DNA from: BNXB01 sp031556375
Lineage (GTDB): Bacteria > Bacteroidota > Bacteroidia > Bacteroidales > Azobacteroidaceae
Assembly (NCBI GenBank): GCA_031556375.1
Contig: JAVBTA010000029.1
Location: 1-64,000 of the forward strand
DNA: 64,000 bases
Direction: 5' to 3'
Positions 52,576 through 60,819 of this stretch are shown piece by piece. Numbering within the stretch: position 1 is the first letter of the stretch; every line of letters begins with the position of its first letter. The position numbers and the translations under genes are program-made. The notes under the pieces were generated by a model, which saw only the letters and a program-made list of their open reading frames with translations, searched no databases and was not told the DNA's origin.

Positions 52576-53259
52576 TCATTTACCATATTGAAATTCTTCC
52601 TTAAGCAATTCTTTGGATTTTTCTGCATCGAGAATTATTTCTTCAAGACGACACCCATCATAAAGGCTAATCCCTAGATCATTTGTTATTCCTTGAATAA
52701 ATGCAGGAACATCCCCATCCAATACCTTATATTTAATATTATTCTCTTGAAATATTTTGAAAAGACTTCTTTCAAAATATTCTTGAAATTTACCGTGAGT
52801 AGTGGAAATATTTTGTGACGCAGGATTAATACGAAGATAGTATATCTCATCGTATGCAGTACTTGCATAATCAATTATGGTTCGATAAAGACGCATTCGA
52901 TAGTCTTGATATATTTCCCTATGAAAAAAATCCTTAAAAGAGATTTTCTGAGACTCCAACATTAATTGCGCACGAGCCTCTCCGTATGCAATTTCATTAA
53001 ACACAGAACCATCTGAGATGAATCCAGGTTTACTTTCCTGTTTAATACGACTATGGAATCTGGCTAGCCCCAAAGAAAAAAGTTCTGATGTTGAATATTG
53101 TTTTGGATCTTTATTCTTTCCATATATTTCAAAATACAAGGAATCAATATTTTCAACATGTACTCTAGGCAAATCCATTATTTTGCTCAATGAAAAAGAG
53201 GTAATTGTTTTTCCATTGCCATATGAACCTGTAAGTGCAATTTTATTTTTTGTTTTCAT
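52576..53259 (-). CDS. P-loop NTPase, AAA_28/NadR-kinase-like (copy B)
   Basis: The 227 residues begin KIALTGSYGNGKTITSFSLS (Walker A GSYGNGKT) and contain FISDGSVFNEIAYGEAR. The lid-like middle region and C-terminal helix resemble small-molecule kinases of the NadR-C/AAA_28 group. It is a paralogue of the next gene, which has GTYSTGKT and FISDGSALHEWVYG. Overlap of 17 nt with that gene implies co-translation. Substrate is unknown; phosphorylation of a pathway intermediate is an inference. Confidence 0.75.
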   Translation of the reverse strand: MKTKNKIALTGSYGNGKTITSFSLSKIMDLPRVHVENIDSLYFEIYGKNKDPKQYSTSELFSLGLARFHSRIKQESKPGFISDGSVFNEIAYGEARAQLMLESQKISFKDFFHREIYQDYRMRLYRTIIDYASTAYDEIYYLRINPASQNISTTHGKFQEYFERSLFKIFQENNIKYKVLDGDVPAFIQGITNDLGISLYDGCRLEEIILDAEKSKELLKEEFQYGK

Positions 53260-53977
53260 GTGATTTTAATTTATTACTATATTCTATTTCTATTGAATTT
53301 CGCTTTAACGTTTCTTTTTTTGCAAGGATTATAGCTTCTTCAATAGACATCTGAATTGGAATATTGAGAGTATGAACAATACGCATAAGCCGTTCTTCAA
53401 TACTTCCTCCAGCAACAACATATGGTATTTTTAACTCTTCAATAATTTCCAATAAATAATCATTCGAAATACGTCTAAACTTTTCATTAACAGGCCTGTG
53501 ACCATCCTTTTCTATCGGAAATTCTACTGGAAGATGTACAAAAACATCGTAACTTCTACGAGTATGCATCTTAACAAGTTTACCATAATAGCTATTAAAT
53601 TCTAACATGGGAATCAAATATGGAAAAAGTTTTGCCTTATGATAAAAACGTTTCACAAAATTTTCATTGGGATTTAAACCAATTTTTAACCTTGCCATCC
53701 CATATACCCATTCGTGTAACGCCGAACCATCAGAAATAAACCCATCCCTTAAACCAGACTCACACCGGACTCTTTCTGTTAGCCTTCGTATTCCAAGCTC
53801 ATATAAGTCTGTTGGACTACACTCCTCCAATCGTTTGCCAGGAAGAATAACTGGCAAAATTTCCCGCATCGTTTGAGCATGGGTCCGAGAAATGCCTGTC
53901 AAATAGCTCAATGCATATGAGGTAGTCGTTTTACCTGTAGAATAAGTCCCAGATATTGCAATTTTTAAATTTTTCAT
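53243..53977 (-). CDS. P-loop NTPase, AAA_28/NadR-kinase-like (copy A)
   Basis: The 244 residues show the Walker A motif in KIAISGTYSTGKTTTSYALS and the family segment DGFISDGSALHEWVYGMAR. DVFVHLPVEFPIEKDGHRPV follows and may form the substrate lid. The C-terminus is charged. It is a tandem paralogue of copy B and lies 12 nt after the AvrD-like gene. The pair may form a heterodimer; that is inference. Confidence 0.75.
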   Translation of the reverse strand: MKNLKIAISGTYSTGKTTTSYALSYLTGISRTHAQTMREILPVILPGKRLEECSPTDLYELGIRRLTERVRCESGLRDGFISDGSALHEWVYGMARLKIGLNPNENFVKRFYHKAKLFPYLIPMLEFNSYYGKLVKMHTRRSYDVFVHLPVEFPIEKDGHRPVNEKFRRISNDYLLEIIEELKIPYVVAGGSIEERLMRIVHTLNIPIQMSIEEAIILAKKETLKRNSIEIEYSNKLKSHENKK

Positions 53978-53989
53978 ATTATAATCATT

Positions 53990-54994
53990 TTAATAATTTA
54001 GTTGATACGCAAACTTACACTCTGACAAACTATCTCCACCATTATAATCAAGTAAAAGAGTTGCAGCCCTATAATTTATGCCTACTGTATTTATTATAGA
54101 AGATTCCTTTACTGTTATTCTGACCTTTGTTTGTCCTTTTATCGGTCTAAAATATTTACAATCTGCTGTTCTCATCCATAGATTACCTGCATCTTCCCTA
54201 CTTATATCATCCAATGAGAATAAAAGAATTTGAGATAATTGTCCGGTAATAGGTATTATGTCGCAAAAAGTAATACATGGTTGATATGTTCTACTAATTC
54301 CTTCAAAATATGCTGAAAGTTCCTCGTTTACCAATTCAATATCAGCTTCAATAAATCGTTCTTCTTTATTAACAACCACATTTGTTATCTTATGCATAAG
54401 TATTTTATATCCGAGAGAATAGAACGATAGTTCTCCCCTTTTCTTCATGTTTGAAATCTTATCTAACGAGATTACTGCATTTCCATTACAAGTAGATAAA
54501 CAAACCCGATTTTCGCAAGAAACATAATTAATTGCCAATCGAACGATTGCTTTCCCTATTTTAATTTCAAAAAGACAATCCACATGACAACCTGATTTTT
54601 TTTGAGATAATTTGGTGCATTTACAAGCCATATTCTCACATTCTTCTATACACCCATTCCCGACTTTTGAGATGAAATTATTAACCCATACTCTTTCAAG
54701 ACATTCCTTTTTAAGATTGTCAATGATTTCCATATAGTACTCAACAAATTGAACTGCAATAATATACAACTCGAGAGAACCCAGATGAGGCTTTCTCTTG
54801 CCTCCATTCTTTTCCGACCACACTTCAGGCCATTGTACATTTAGGTTTCCGAGTAACGAATTGTCATATATTAATAGCTCGTCAATATCATATTTGATTT
54901 TTTTATAGTTGGAACTAAAATATCGTTTTTTATTCAATCCTAAAAAAGATTCCGGAGTATCATATTTTAATATTTTGTTTTCTACATTTTTCAT
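53990..54994 (-). CDS. AvrD-like protein, candidate butenolide/syringolide-type synthase
   Basis: The 334 residues open with LKYDTPESFLGLNKKRYFSS and contain VQWPEVWSEKNGGKRKPHLGSLELYIIAVQFVEYY. I recognise this as the AvrD pattern (LG..RFF, then a WS.K..PHL segment). AvrD of Pseudomonas syringae makes syringolides from beta-ketoacyl and sugar precursors. A Cys-rich stretch (CIEECENMACKCTKLSQKK) is unusual. It heads a four-gene operon divergent from a TetR gene, as AfsA-type synthases are in gamma-butyrolactone systems. The assignment is from memory of motifs only. Confidence 0.6.
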   Translation of the reverse strand: MKNVENKILKYDTPESFLGLNKKRYFSSNYKKIKYDIDELLIYDNSLLGNLNVQWPEVWSEKNGGKRKPHLGSLELYIIAVQFVEYYMEIIDNLKKECLERVWVNNFISKVGNGCIEECENMACKCTKLSQKKSGCHVDCLFEIKIGKAIVRLAINYVSCENRVCLSTCNGNAVISLDKISNMKKRGELSFYSLGYKILMHKITNVVVNKEERFIEADIELVNEELSAYFEGISRTYQPCITFCDIIPITGQLSQILLFSLDDISREDAGNLWMRTADCKYFRPIKGQTKVRITVKESSIINTVGINYRAATLLLDYNGGDSLSECKFAYQLNY

Positions 54995-55374
54995 GTTAAT
55001 TATTTTATTTTTGTTTTATTATTATTTGTTAATCTGCCTTTTGTCACACAAGAAGTCCTAGGATAAAACAGCAAACCTTGTAATATTTTTTACACATTAT
55101 TAGATTTTATTTTTCTAACATGCTAACAGCATTTGCTCCTGTGGACAAAACAACACACTACAGATCGTGAGCCTACAGCATATTGAATTCCATACAGTTA
55201 GCATAAATAAAGAAAATTTATTGTTTGGAATACACACAAAGATACAAACAGTTTGTACTGTGTAATAAATTACACTTGAAATAGAAAGATTATTAAAAAA
55301 CAAAAACATTCTTTTTCCCAAGGATTATTTATTGCAATTGAAAAAATGAATTAATTTTATGAGATCCAACAATA
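54995..55374. other. Divergent regulatory gap between AvrD-like cassette and tetR duplicate
   Basis: From about 55012 this repeats 45740-46115 nearly base for base. It carries palindrome site 5, a leftward -7 box TATCTTTG (55245-55238) that would read into the AvrD-like cassette with a leader of about 240 nt, and the duplicate of the 29-codon frame (55115-55204). The rightward tetR -7 box has lost its last G. Confidence 0.75.
55248..55261 (-). promoter_or_regulatory. Palindrome site 5 (ACAGTTTGTACTGT), TetR-operator candidate for the AvrD-like operon
   Basis: The 5-bp arms are perfect. It sits 3 nt upstream of the leftward -7 box TATCTTTG, exactly as in site 2. It would control leftward transcription of the AvrD-like, NTPase and flavoprotein genes. 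Confidence 0.78.
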
Positions 55375-55917
55375 ATGATTCAAAATATTGCAAGGCCGAT
55401 TAATACAAGTACGAAAGAAAATATTCTACTTCAGGCATTCATTTTATTCAGTAAAAAACCATACGACAAAGTAACATTTGAAGACTTAGAAAAAGCAACA
55501 GGCTTAAGACGAGGAGCATTACTTTATCATGTAAAAACAAAAATGAACCTGTTCAATGAGGTAATTGAATCATCTATACTAAATAGATCTTCAATCCTGA
55601 ATATTCCAATTCAAGACAAAGATTGTCTGAAAAATTTCATTATTGAATCTCAAGCTCTTTATTACTACACTAATTACAATCAAATTTCAAAACAAGGATT
55701 TGATACAGAGATTAAAGTATGAACTTTGGTTATAGATAAGGCAATCGAGAAGAAAGAAATCAAGCATAACATTGATGCAAACACGTTTGCTTTACTATTT
55801 CACAATCTTTATTTAGAGCATGCCTATAATGCCGTTTCAGAAGAAATGGGTTGTAATGTTAGCTTGTTACAAAAAGAGTTATTGTCCTTATATGAACTTA
55901 TAAGGGTAAACAAATAG
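55375..55917 (+). pseudogene. Broken duplicate of the TetR-type regulator
   Basis: It is nearly identical to 46116-46730, but with three lesions. An in-frame loss of 28 codons (84 nt) lies between KNFI and IESQ. A Trp codon TGG became TGA after EIKV at 55720-55722. The original start codon is altered, leaving an upstream ATG. The frame continues after the stop to the normal C-terminus. The DNA-binding part (RRGALLYHVKTKMNLF) is intact, with Ser to Arg in the recognition region. A truncated DNA-binding protein could still be made but would lack ligand control. Confidence 0.88.
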
Positions 55918-56353
55918 TTCAAAAATAGCAGATACATTCGGCAAGCTACATGTGGCAATTTGACTATACCTTTATTATTTTTCCTAATTTATTAAGGAAA
56001 CCTGCGATCTCCCTAATTTCAAATTCAACTAGACATCCTTGATGAACAGCTCGCAATCTCGAAAGTAAGAACGTTGGGCATCTCAAATGTGATAAATCTT
56101 ATCAAGAAATAATTGATAAATATATTACCATCACTAAGGAAAATATCCTAACCCTACTTATTAAAAAGGATAAATTCCATCTACCAACAACATATGCACC
56201 TTTGACTCAAATTTTATCTAGGACAGGATCTCTTTCTAGGTTAATAGGTTTGTGAGTACAATCAAGCATATTGAATACATAATTATTGAATCATTCTAAT
56301 TCATCTATTATATTTCTAAAATATTTTTTCATGAAAAATATTTGATTAAATTT
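55918..56353. other. Gene-free segment after the broken tetR
   Basis: About 435 nt with no start-to-stop frame that I can support. An open stretch around 56070-56250 on the plus strand may be decayed coding DNA but matches nothing I recognise. Confidence 0.5.
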
Positions 56354-56367
56354 GCAGTCCATACTGT
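56354..56367 (+). promoter_or_regulatory. Palindrome site 6 (GCAGTCCATACTGT), TetR-operator candidate
   Basis: On the plus strand TAAATTTG (56347-56354) runs directly into GCAGTCCATACTGT, sharing the G. This is the same phasing as sites 1 and 7. It precedes the lipoprotein gene at 56409 by 41 nt. Confidence 0.75.
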
Positions 56368-56408
56368 TTATAACTATATTTATCGTTTAAAGAAATAAAA
56401 GAAAAAAC

Positions 56409-56912
56409 ATGAAACACTGGTATTTTTTATTATTCATATTGCTTATTACAGGATGTAATAAGGATGAGAAAGAGTTAGAGTATAGTGAAATTAAAATTGA
56501 AAAGAATTATCCTTATTCTTGTGAGAAAAAACCAATCAATGATATTGATAAAGATACATTAGAGTTATTCTCTCGCAATTTTTTTTTAATAAATTCGGAT
56601 GTTCAATTAAATGAGAATCCATTATTTAAACATTTTTCGGAAGAGTTAAAAGATGCATTAAAGAAATGTAATTTTGAAAAACAAACTTTAATTATTATTG
56701 CTTCTTCTTTTATCAATGAAGTTACAGGCTTAAAATCCAATCTTGGATATAACAATTATTCTTCTGAATATATTTGTACTCAGACGGTGTATTGTAAGAA
56801 TATTGGAAAACCAGTTGAAAGTGTTTATTTAATAATTAGTGCCTTTTCTGTGAATAAAATTCCAAACGATTCAAAACTTGTATTCAATAGTATAATGTTA
56901 CCTGCTTCTTAG
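56409..56912 (+). CDS. Small lipoprotein of unknown function
   Basis: The 167 residues begin MKHWYFLLFILLITGCNKDE, a signal peptide with lipobox ITGC, so Cys16 would be lipidated. The charged residues after it (NKDEKELEYSE) fit surface-exposed Bacteroidota lipoproteins. The mature part has four further Cys. No domain is recognised. It is a single gene with palindrome site 6 at its promoter, which links it to the regulon of the neighbourhood. Confidence 0.72.
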   Translation: MKHWYFLLFILLITGCNKDEKELEYSEIKIEKNYPYSCEKKPINDIDKDTLELFSRNFFLINSDVQLNENPLFKHFSEELKDALKKCNFEKQTLIIIASSFINEVTGLKSNLGYNNYSSEYICTQTVYCKNIGKPVESVYLIISAFSVNKIPNDSKLVFNSIMLPAS

Positions 56913-57012
56913 ATCATTCAGACGATAGAATGATAAATTTAAGGTGTACTTTTTCTTTCTTTAAAATTAGTCTGAATAATTATGATGAGGATAATATTTC
57001 CTCTACAGAATA

Positions 57013-57450
57013 TCAGAAAATAGATGACCATGCTTTCACTTTTCCACGGAACCTCGCCAAACAAAGGTATAACGGTTCGAGGCAGATTCGATCTTCGTTC
57101 CGTCTATGTATTGGCCATCCAGACCTACATAGCCTGATTCCTGCAACAAAAGGACAATAGCGGAAAATAACTCTTTGATTTCTTCTTTCGGCCGGTTGCC
57201 CGGAAGTTGTTGATCGTATGGAAATCCGGGGTTTGTTGCCTGACAACCACATAAAATCAAAGCTTTCTCTATCTTACGGCAAGAATAGAGATTATTCAAA
57301 TAGGAATAAAAACAGCTCTTTGAGCATCATGCGGGGATAGTACCTACTGGTACCTCCGCCCTTATACTTGGATAACAGATTTTCTATGAGTAAGCAATCA
57401 ACGGTCTAATTGACAATACGAACTGGATGATTTGAGAGTACTCTTTCTGA
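57013..57450 (-). pseudogene. IS1182-type transposase remnant
   Basis: Two minus-strand pieces are joined by a frameshift in a T-run near 57314. They are NLLSKYKGGGTSRYYPRMML and YLNNLYSCRKIEKALILCGC. GYVGLDGQYIDGTKIESASN and RYTFVWRGSVEK then follow before a stop. These phrases match the N-terminal and DDE-start region of IS1182-family transposases. The C-terminal half is absent. A hairpin GGCTAT/ATAGCC at 57575-57595 may be the old element end. It is inactive. Confidence 0.7.
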
Positions 57451-57674
57451 TAAACTTACCGGAAAAAGTACATTTTGATTTGAGGTTAACTCTTTAAAAT
57501 ACTATCTTAGCCATGGCATTGAGTTGTTTGACAACGTTAAGATAATACTTTACGATATGGCAAAATGCTAAAAGAGGCTATCCGGCATGAATAGCCCCTT
57601 AATATTCATATATAAATGACCTACAATATTATGAAATATAGGACATCCCACATTAAGTTGTGTTTCTTTCTCTA

Positions 57675-58397
57675 TTATCGGGTCAAGACGGCATAATTAA
57701 ATACATAGCCAGTACTTCTATCCCAATATGGATAACGAATTTCCATAATTATTGTTGGTTTGTTCACATCTTCACAATAAATCTCAAGCTGATGTGATAT
57801 AAGTATATATTGGTTATGACTATTCACAAATGCTTCATATCCTCGTTGAGAGTATCCACTTTTTGTACTTGGAATTAATGCTGCTTGTGGAGATGGTAAT
57901 GGCCCTCCTGATTGATTAGATGCTAAATTAAAATAGACTGAGGCTTCTCTCCAATTACAGATATATGTTTTGTCTGGGTTTATCTTATTCACTGCGTCTA
58001 AATTAATTTCATCACAAAATGACTTACTAAATTTACTTTTAAAATTTGAGCTTAGAATTTGAGTCGTACCATAAGGATGAAATTGGACTGAATATTGCTG
58101 AACACTAGCTCTTAACTGGTAGTCTTTTTCTTCAATTTTTGTATACCCATTATTTAACAATTCTTGTCTTCTCTGTTCTCCAGCTTTACTACAAAGTTCA
58201 TTTAAATCTTTTTCAGTTTCAATATTAAATACTCTTGTATCAACCATTTCTGCCAACAATTTAGCCATTTGTTCTTCCGAAACAAATTTCCCATTTTCAT
58301 ATTCAGAGCTATCACTTACAAATTCATCATTATTACATGAATAAAAAAACAACGAAAGCATAAATATGAATAAATAGATCAAATTAATTCTTTTCAT
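57675..58397 (-). CDS. Lipoprotein of unknown function (second gene of a pair)
   Basis: The 240 residues start with a signal peptide and lipobox (YLFIFMLSLFFYSCNNDEF), predicting lipidation at the Cys and an acidic NNDE follower. The mature part has several Cys (ELCSKAGEQRRQE, FCDEINLD, YICNWREA) and many Tyr. No family is recognised. It follows the next lipoprotein gene by 21 nt and is presumably in the same operon under palindrome site 7. Confidence 0.7.
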   Translation of the reverse strand: MKRINLIYLFIFMLSLFFYSCNNDEFVSDSSEYENGKFVSEEQMAKLLAEMVDTRVFNIETEKDLNELCSKAGEQRRQELLNNGYTKIEEKDYQLRASVQQYSVQFHPYGTTQILSSNFKSKFSKSFCDEINLDAVNKINPDKTYICNWREASVYFNLASNQSGGPLPSPQAALIPSTKSGYSQRGYEAFVNSHNQYILISHQLEIYCEDVNKPTIIMEIRYPYWDRSTGYVFNYAVLTR

Positions 58398-58418
58398 AAT
58401 ATATTTAATTTATTTTGT

Positions 58419-59129
58419 TTAGTATCTCCATAAAGAATAATTCCATTCCACCTGAGCTGGGGTACATGGATAATCTTTGTTAATTGATGACCATTCATCG
58501 TTTACATGAAAAATATGAGTAATTAGAGTGATAGGTGAAGATGTTGAACCTGCTTGATACCCTCTCAAATAATAATTAGTCCCTCCATTATAATAAGGTG
58601 CAAAACCACATCTCGGGGAGTCATTTTCAAAGAATGAGTAACCACTTGGAAAAGTCACTTTTGTTTCTACATATTTAACATAAGTTTGATATATCCTTCC
58701 TGAAATTAATCCAAAAATATTAGCCATATCAGCGTTGAACAACACTCTAGAAGCGCCCGAATTTCTGACACTAGAATATCCAGTAATGGTTATATCTTCA
58801 AGGCGATTATCCAAAGGTTCCTCATCAAAAATATCAAATGGGAATTTAGGCGGTGGTGGATAGATGCATCCTGGGATAATAGTATCGCTTATAACAGTAA
58901 TTGTATCATCTATTGAACCTGTGCTCCTTAATGATATTGTTACATCTTTTGACTCAATACCAAATAATTTAAATAGCTCTTCATAACTGCTAATTATAGG
59001 TATTGAATCGTTATTTGTTTTTAACAGTGCCTTATCTTGTTGATGAAAGGCAGAAGAATCTTCAAGGAAATCATTTGAACACGAAAATAAAATTATCGAG
59101 AACAAAAGTAATGGTAAAGAATTTCTCAT
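58419..59129 (-). CDS. Lipoprotein of unknown function (first gene of a pair)
   Basis: The 236 residues begin with a signal peptide and lipobox MRNSLPLLLFSIILFSCSND. A Pro-rich stretch (CIYPPPPKFPFDIFDEEP) lies mid-protein. The C-terminal half is rich in Tyr, Ser and Gly (CGFAPYYNGGTNYYLRGYQ), suggesting a beta structure exposed at the cell surface. No family is recognised. It is the first gene after palindrome site 7. Confidence 0.7.
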   Translation of the reverse strand: MRNSLPLLLFSIILFSCSNDFLEDSSAFHQQDKALLKTNNDSIPIISSYEELFKLFGIESKDVTISLRSTGSIDDTITVISDTIIPGCIYPPPPKFPFDIFDEEPLDNRLEDITITGYSSVRNSGASRVLFNADMANIFGLISGRIYQTYVKYVETKVTFPSGYSFFENDSPRCGFAPYYNGGTNYYLRGYQAGSTSSPITLITHIFHVNDEWSSINKDYPCTPAQVEWNYSLWRY

Positions 59130-59177
59130 AAAAAAAATAAATTTATAATTAATAGTAAAGTTTCACTCAATTATTAA

Positions 59178-59191
59178 ACAGTACAGACTGC
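59178..59191 (-). promoter_or_regulatory. Palindrome site 7 (ACAGTACAGACTGC), TetR-operator candidate
   Basis: On the minus strand TATATTTG shares its G with GCAGTCTGTACTGT. The 14-mer is identical to site 1, although the genes controlled differ. It lies 49 nt before the lipoprotein pair. Confidence 0.78.
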
Positions 59192-59400
59192 AAATATAAA
59201 AATAATATTTAAATAAAAAAATAAATTTTAACAAAAACAAAAATATTAATTTTAGGATAACATCTGGAGAACCTTAAAATAACATAAAATTCATTTTAAA
59301 TTTACTATGTATACAACTAAATATAAAAAACTGCAATTGTAAATATAAAATCAATACTTTCTTTTCCATTTCTATTATTTTCATAATAAATAAATAGGCT

Positions 59401-59478
59401 AATACTACCTTACAGGAATACCCAAAAGAGTTAATGTCATTATATCATAAAACAATGCAATTTTTGCAATATTGTTGA
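59401..59478 (+). pseudogene. Possible C-terminal relic of a third TetR-type gene
   Basis: A short plus-strand frame reads LQEYPKELMSLYHKTMQFLQ before a stop. It resembles the C-terminus of the local TetR proteins (LLQKELLSLYELIKENE), with the DNA also similar over AAAGAGTTAATGTCATTATAT. It is too short for certainty. Confidence 0.3.
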
Positions 59479-59513
59479 AAACTCAAAAAATCCGAACTCT
59501 ATTGTAATCATAT

Positions 59514-59527
59514 ACAGTTCAGACTGT
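59514..59527. promoter_or_regulatory. Palindrome site 8 (ACAGTTCAGACTGT), orphan
   Basis: The 5-bp arms are perfect. No TAnnTTTG box adjoins it on either strand and no intact gene follows closely. It may be left from a lost target gene. Confidence 0.6.
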
Positions 59528-59949
59528 ATGTAATAATAACAATAAAAATAAAAAAAGTAATATAAAGATAAGATAATATCTATTCTCTCAAATGAGGACA
59601 ATGGATAGTCAAGGCAAATATTTGACTGATAACGATATTTCTCCTTATGCTATTTTTACTTTAGAACATTAAACAAGAGATAAGATAGAATCATTCTCAA
59701 ATTATCCTAAAACATTTGTTAGACGAAATACAAAAAGCTAAAAAAAATAACAATATCTAAAACTTTGAACGAAGCTGTCTCATAATCAAAGTTAATTTAT
59801 TGATATTTAAATATTTGAACTTAACATCAAAAGCTATCTGATAAAAAAGCGTAAAATACCTTCGTTTTTAATTAACACACACACATTATTAATCAAATGA
59901 TATTGATAATCTTACACATTTCACTGTCGCCGTGGTGTACTAAGAAGAT

Positions 59950-60797
59950 TTACACAAAAAAAGTTAAGTTGATTTCATTACTACACACCATATCGTTAAA
60001 CGCCCTTAATATAGATTCAATAAATAAACAGACATCAGGAAAGGTTATGAAGAAAACATCATTTTGGAGAGAAGAATCCGTAACATATGGAGAGGATTCT
60101 AAGAATTTTTCTTTTAGTCTTTTATCTGCATTATATATCAAATTCATTACGAAATCAGAATCAAAATCATCAAATTCATTCAAACTAAGAATGATTTCGC
60201 ATCTATTCTTTGTTAATGAAAAAATTTCTCCGAAGATCTTATAAATAAGACGATATCATTTGAAGCTAACAAAAAAATCAATTTTCGTTCATTCTCCGGA
60301 TTACTAATTAATTTGTCAAATGCTACCGGATTAAAAGATATGACAACTTCATCTCCATCCTTTGGCCCTTTTTTAGCCAAACACCTTTGATTTTGGAATC
60401 TCAAATAGTAATCATTTCCAGATATCTCAAAAAAATTCCGGATTTTCCCTTGGAGATTATATAATACATATCCCTCTCCTTTTCCTACATAACGCTTGTA
60501 TGCATTATTTGATCCGTCTATACTTTGAATATCAAATAAATATGCTAAAACCTGATCTTTAGTCAAACCATACTCAAACTGATACTCCGTTCCTGTTCCT
60601 ACAATAGAGCAACCCAAAAGGAGTTGCAACTTTTCTGTCGAAATATAGGAAAAATTTATCCCTTCAATACATTTTACTTTTTCCTCATCCGAGTCCTTAT
60701 ATATAATAAACATCATTTCATTTATATGGTATTTGAGAAAAAAATCTCCATCCGATAACAAAACAAATTTGTTAAATATATCCCTGAATGTAATCAT
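59950..60797 (-). pseudogene. Hypothetical protein gene split by a frameshift
   Basis: The first part (60797-60213) encodes 194 residues beginning MITFRDIFNKFVLLSDGDFF and ending SSEKFFH. In the next frame, from about 60250, the sequence continues as KIFGEIFSLTKNRCEIILS and LNEFDDFDSDFVMNLIYNA to a stop at 59950. The second part has a relative at 51476-51730, supporting a single longer ancestral protein. No domain is recognised. It lies 22 nt after the relaxase gene and may belong to the mobile element. Confidence 0.55.
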
Positions 60798-60819
60798 AAT
60801 TTTTCAGTTTTACCTTTAC

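Larger units (their letters stand above)
59130..59896. other. Very AT-rich gene-free segment with two palindromes and decayed coding DNA
   Basis: Apart from palindrome sites 7 and 8 and a possible tetR relic (59401-59478), I see no supportable gene. The stretch at 59590-59680 has short open frames only. Confidence 0.6.

Noticed and set aside
51867..54994. Cassette as a defence system based on two P-loop NTPases
   Set aside because: The NTPases look like small-molecule kinases, and the partners are a flavoprotein and an AvrD-like protein, with no nuclease, TIR or membrane effector.
55115..55321. 68-codon minus-strand frame as a protein
   Set aside because: The first 39 codons cross the operator and promoter DNA and are not open in the near-identical first copy; only the last 29 codons are conserved and are treated as a weak candidate.
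57675..59129. Lipoprotein pair as SusD-like or fimbrial (Mfa/FimA-type) proteins
   Set aside because: They have lipoboxes but lack the SusD TPR motifs, the size, and any neighbouring SusC or fimbrial partner, so no function is assigned.
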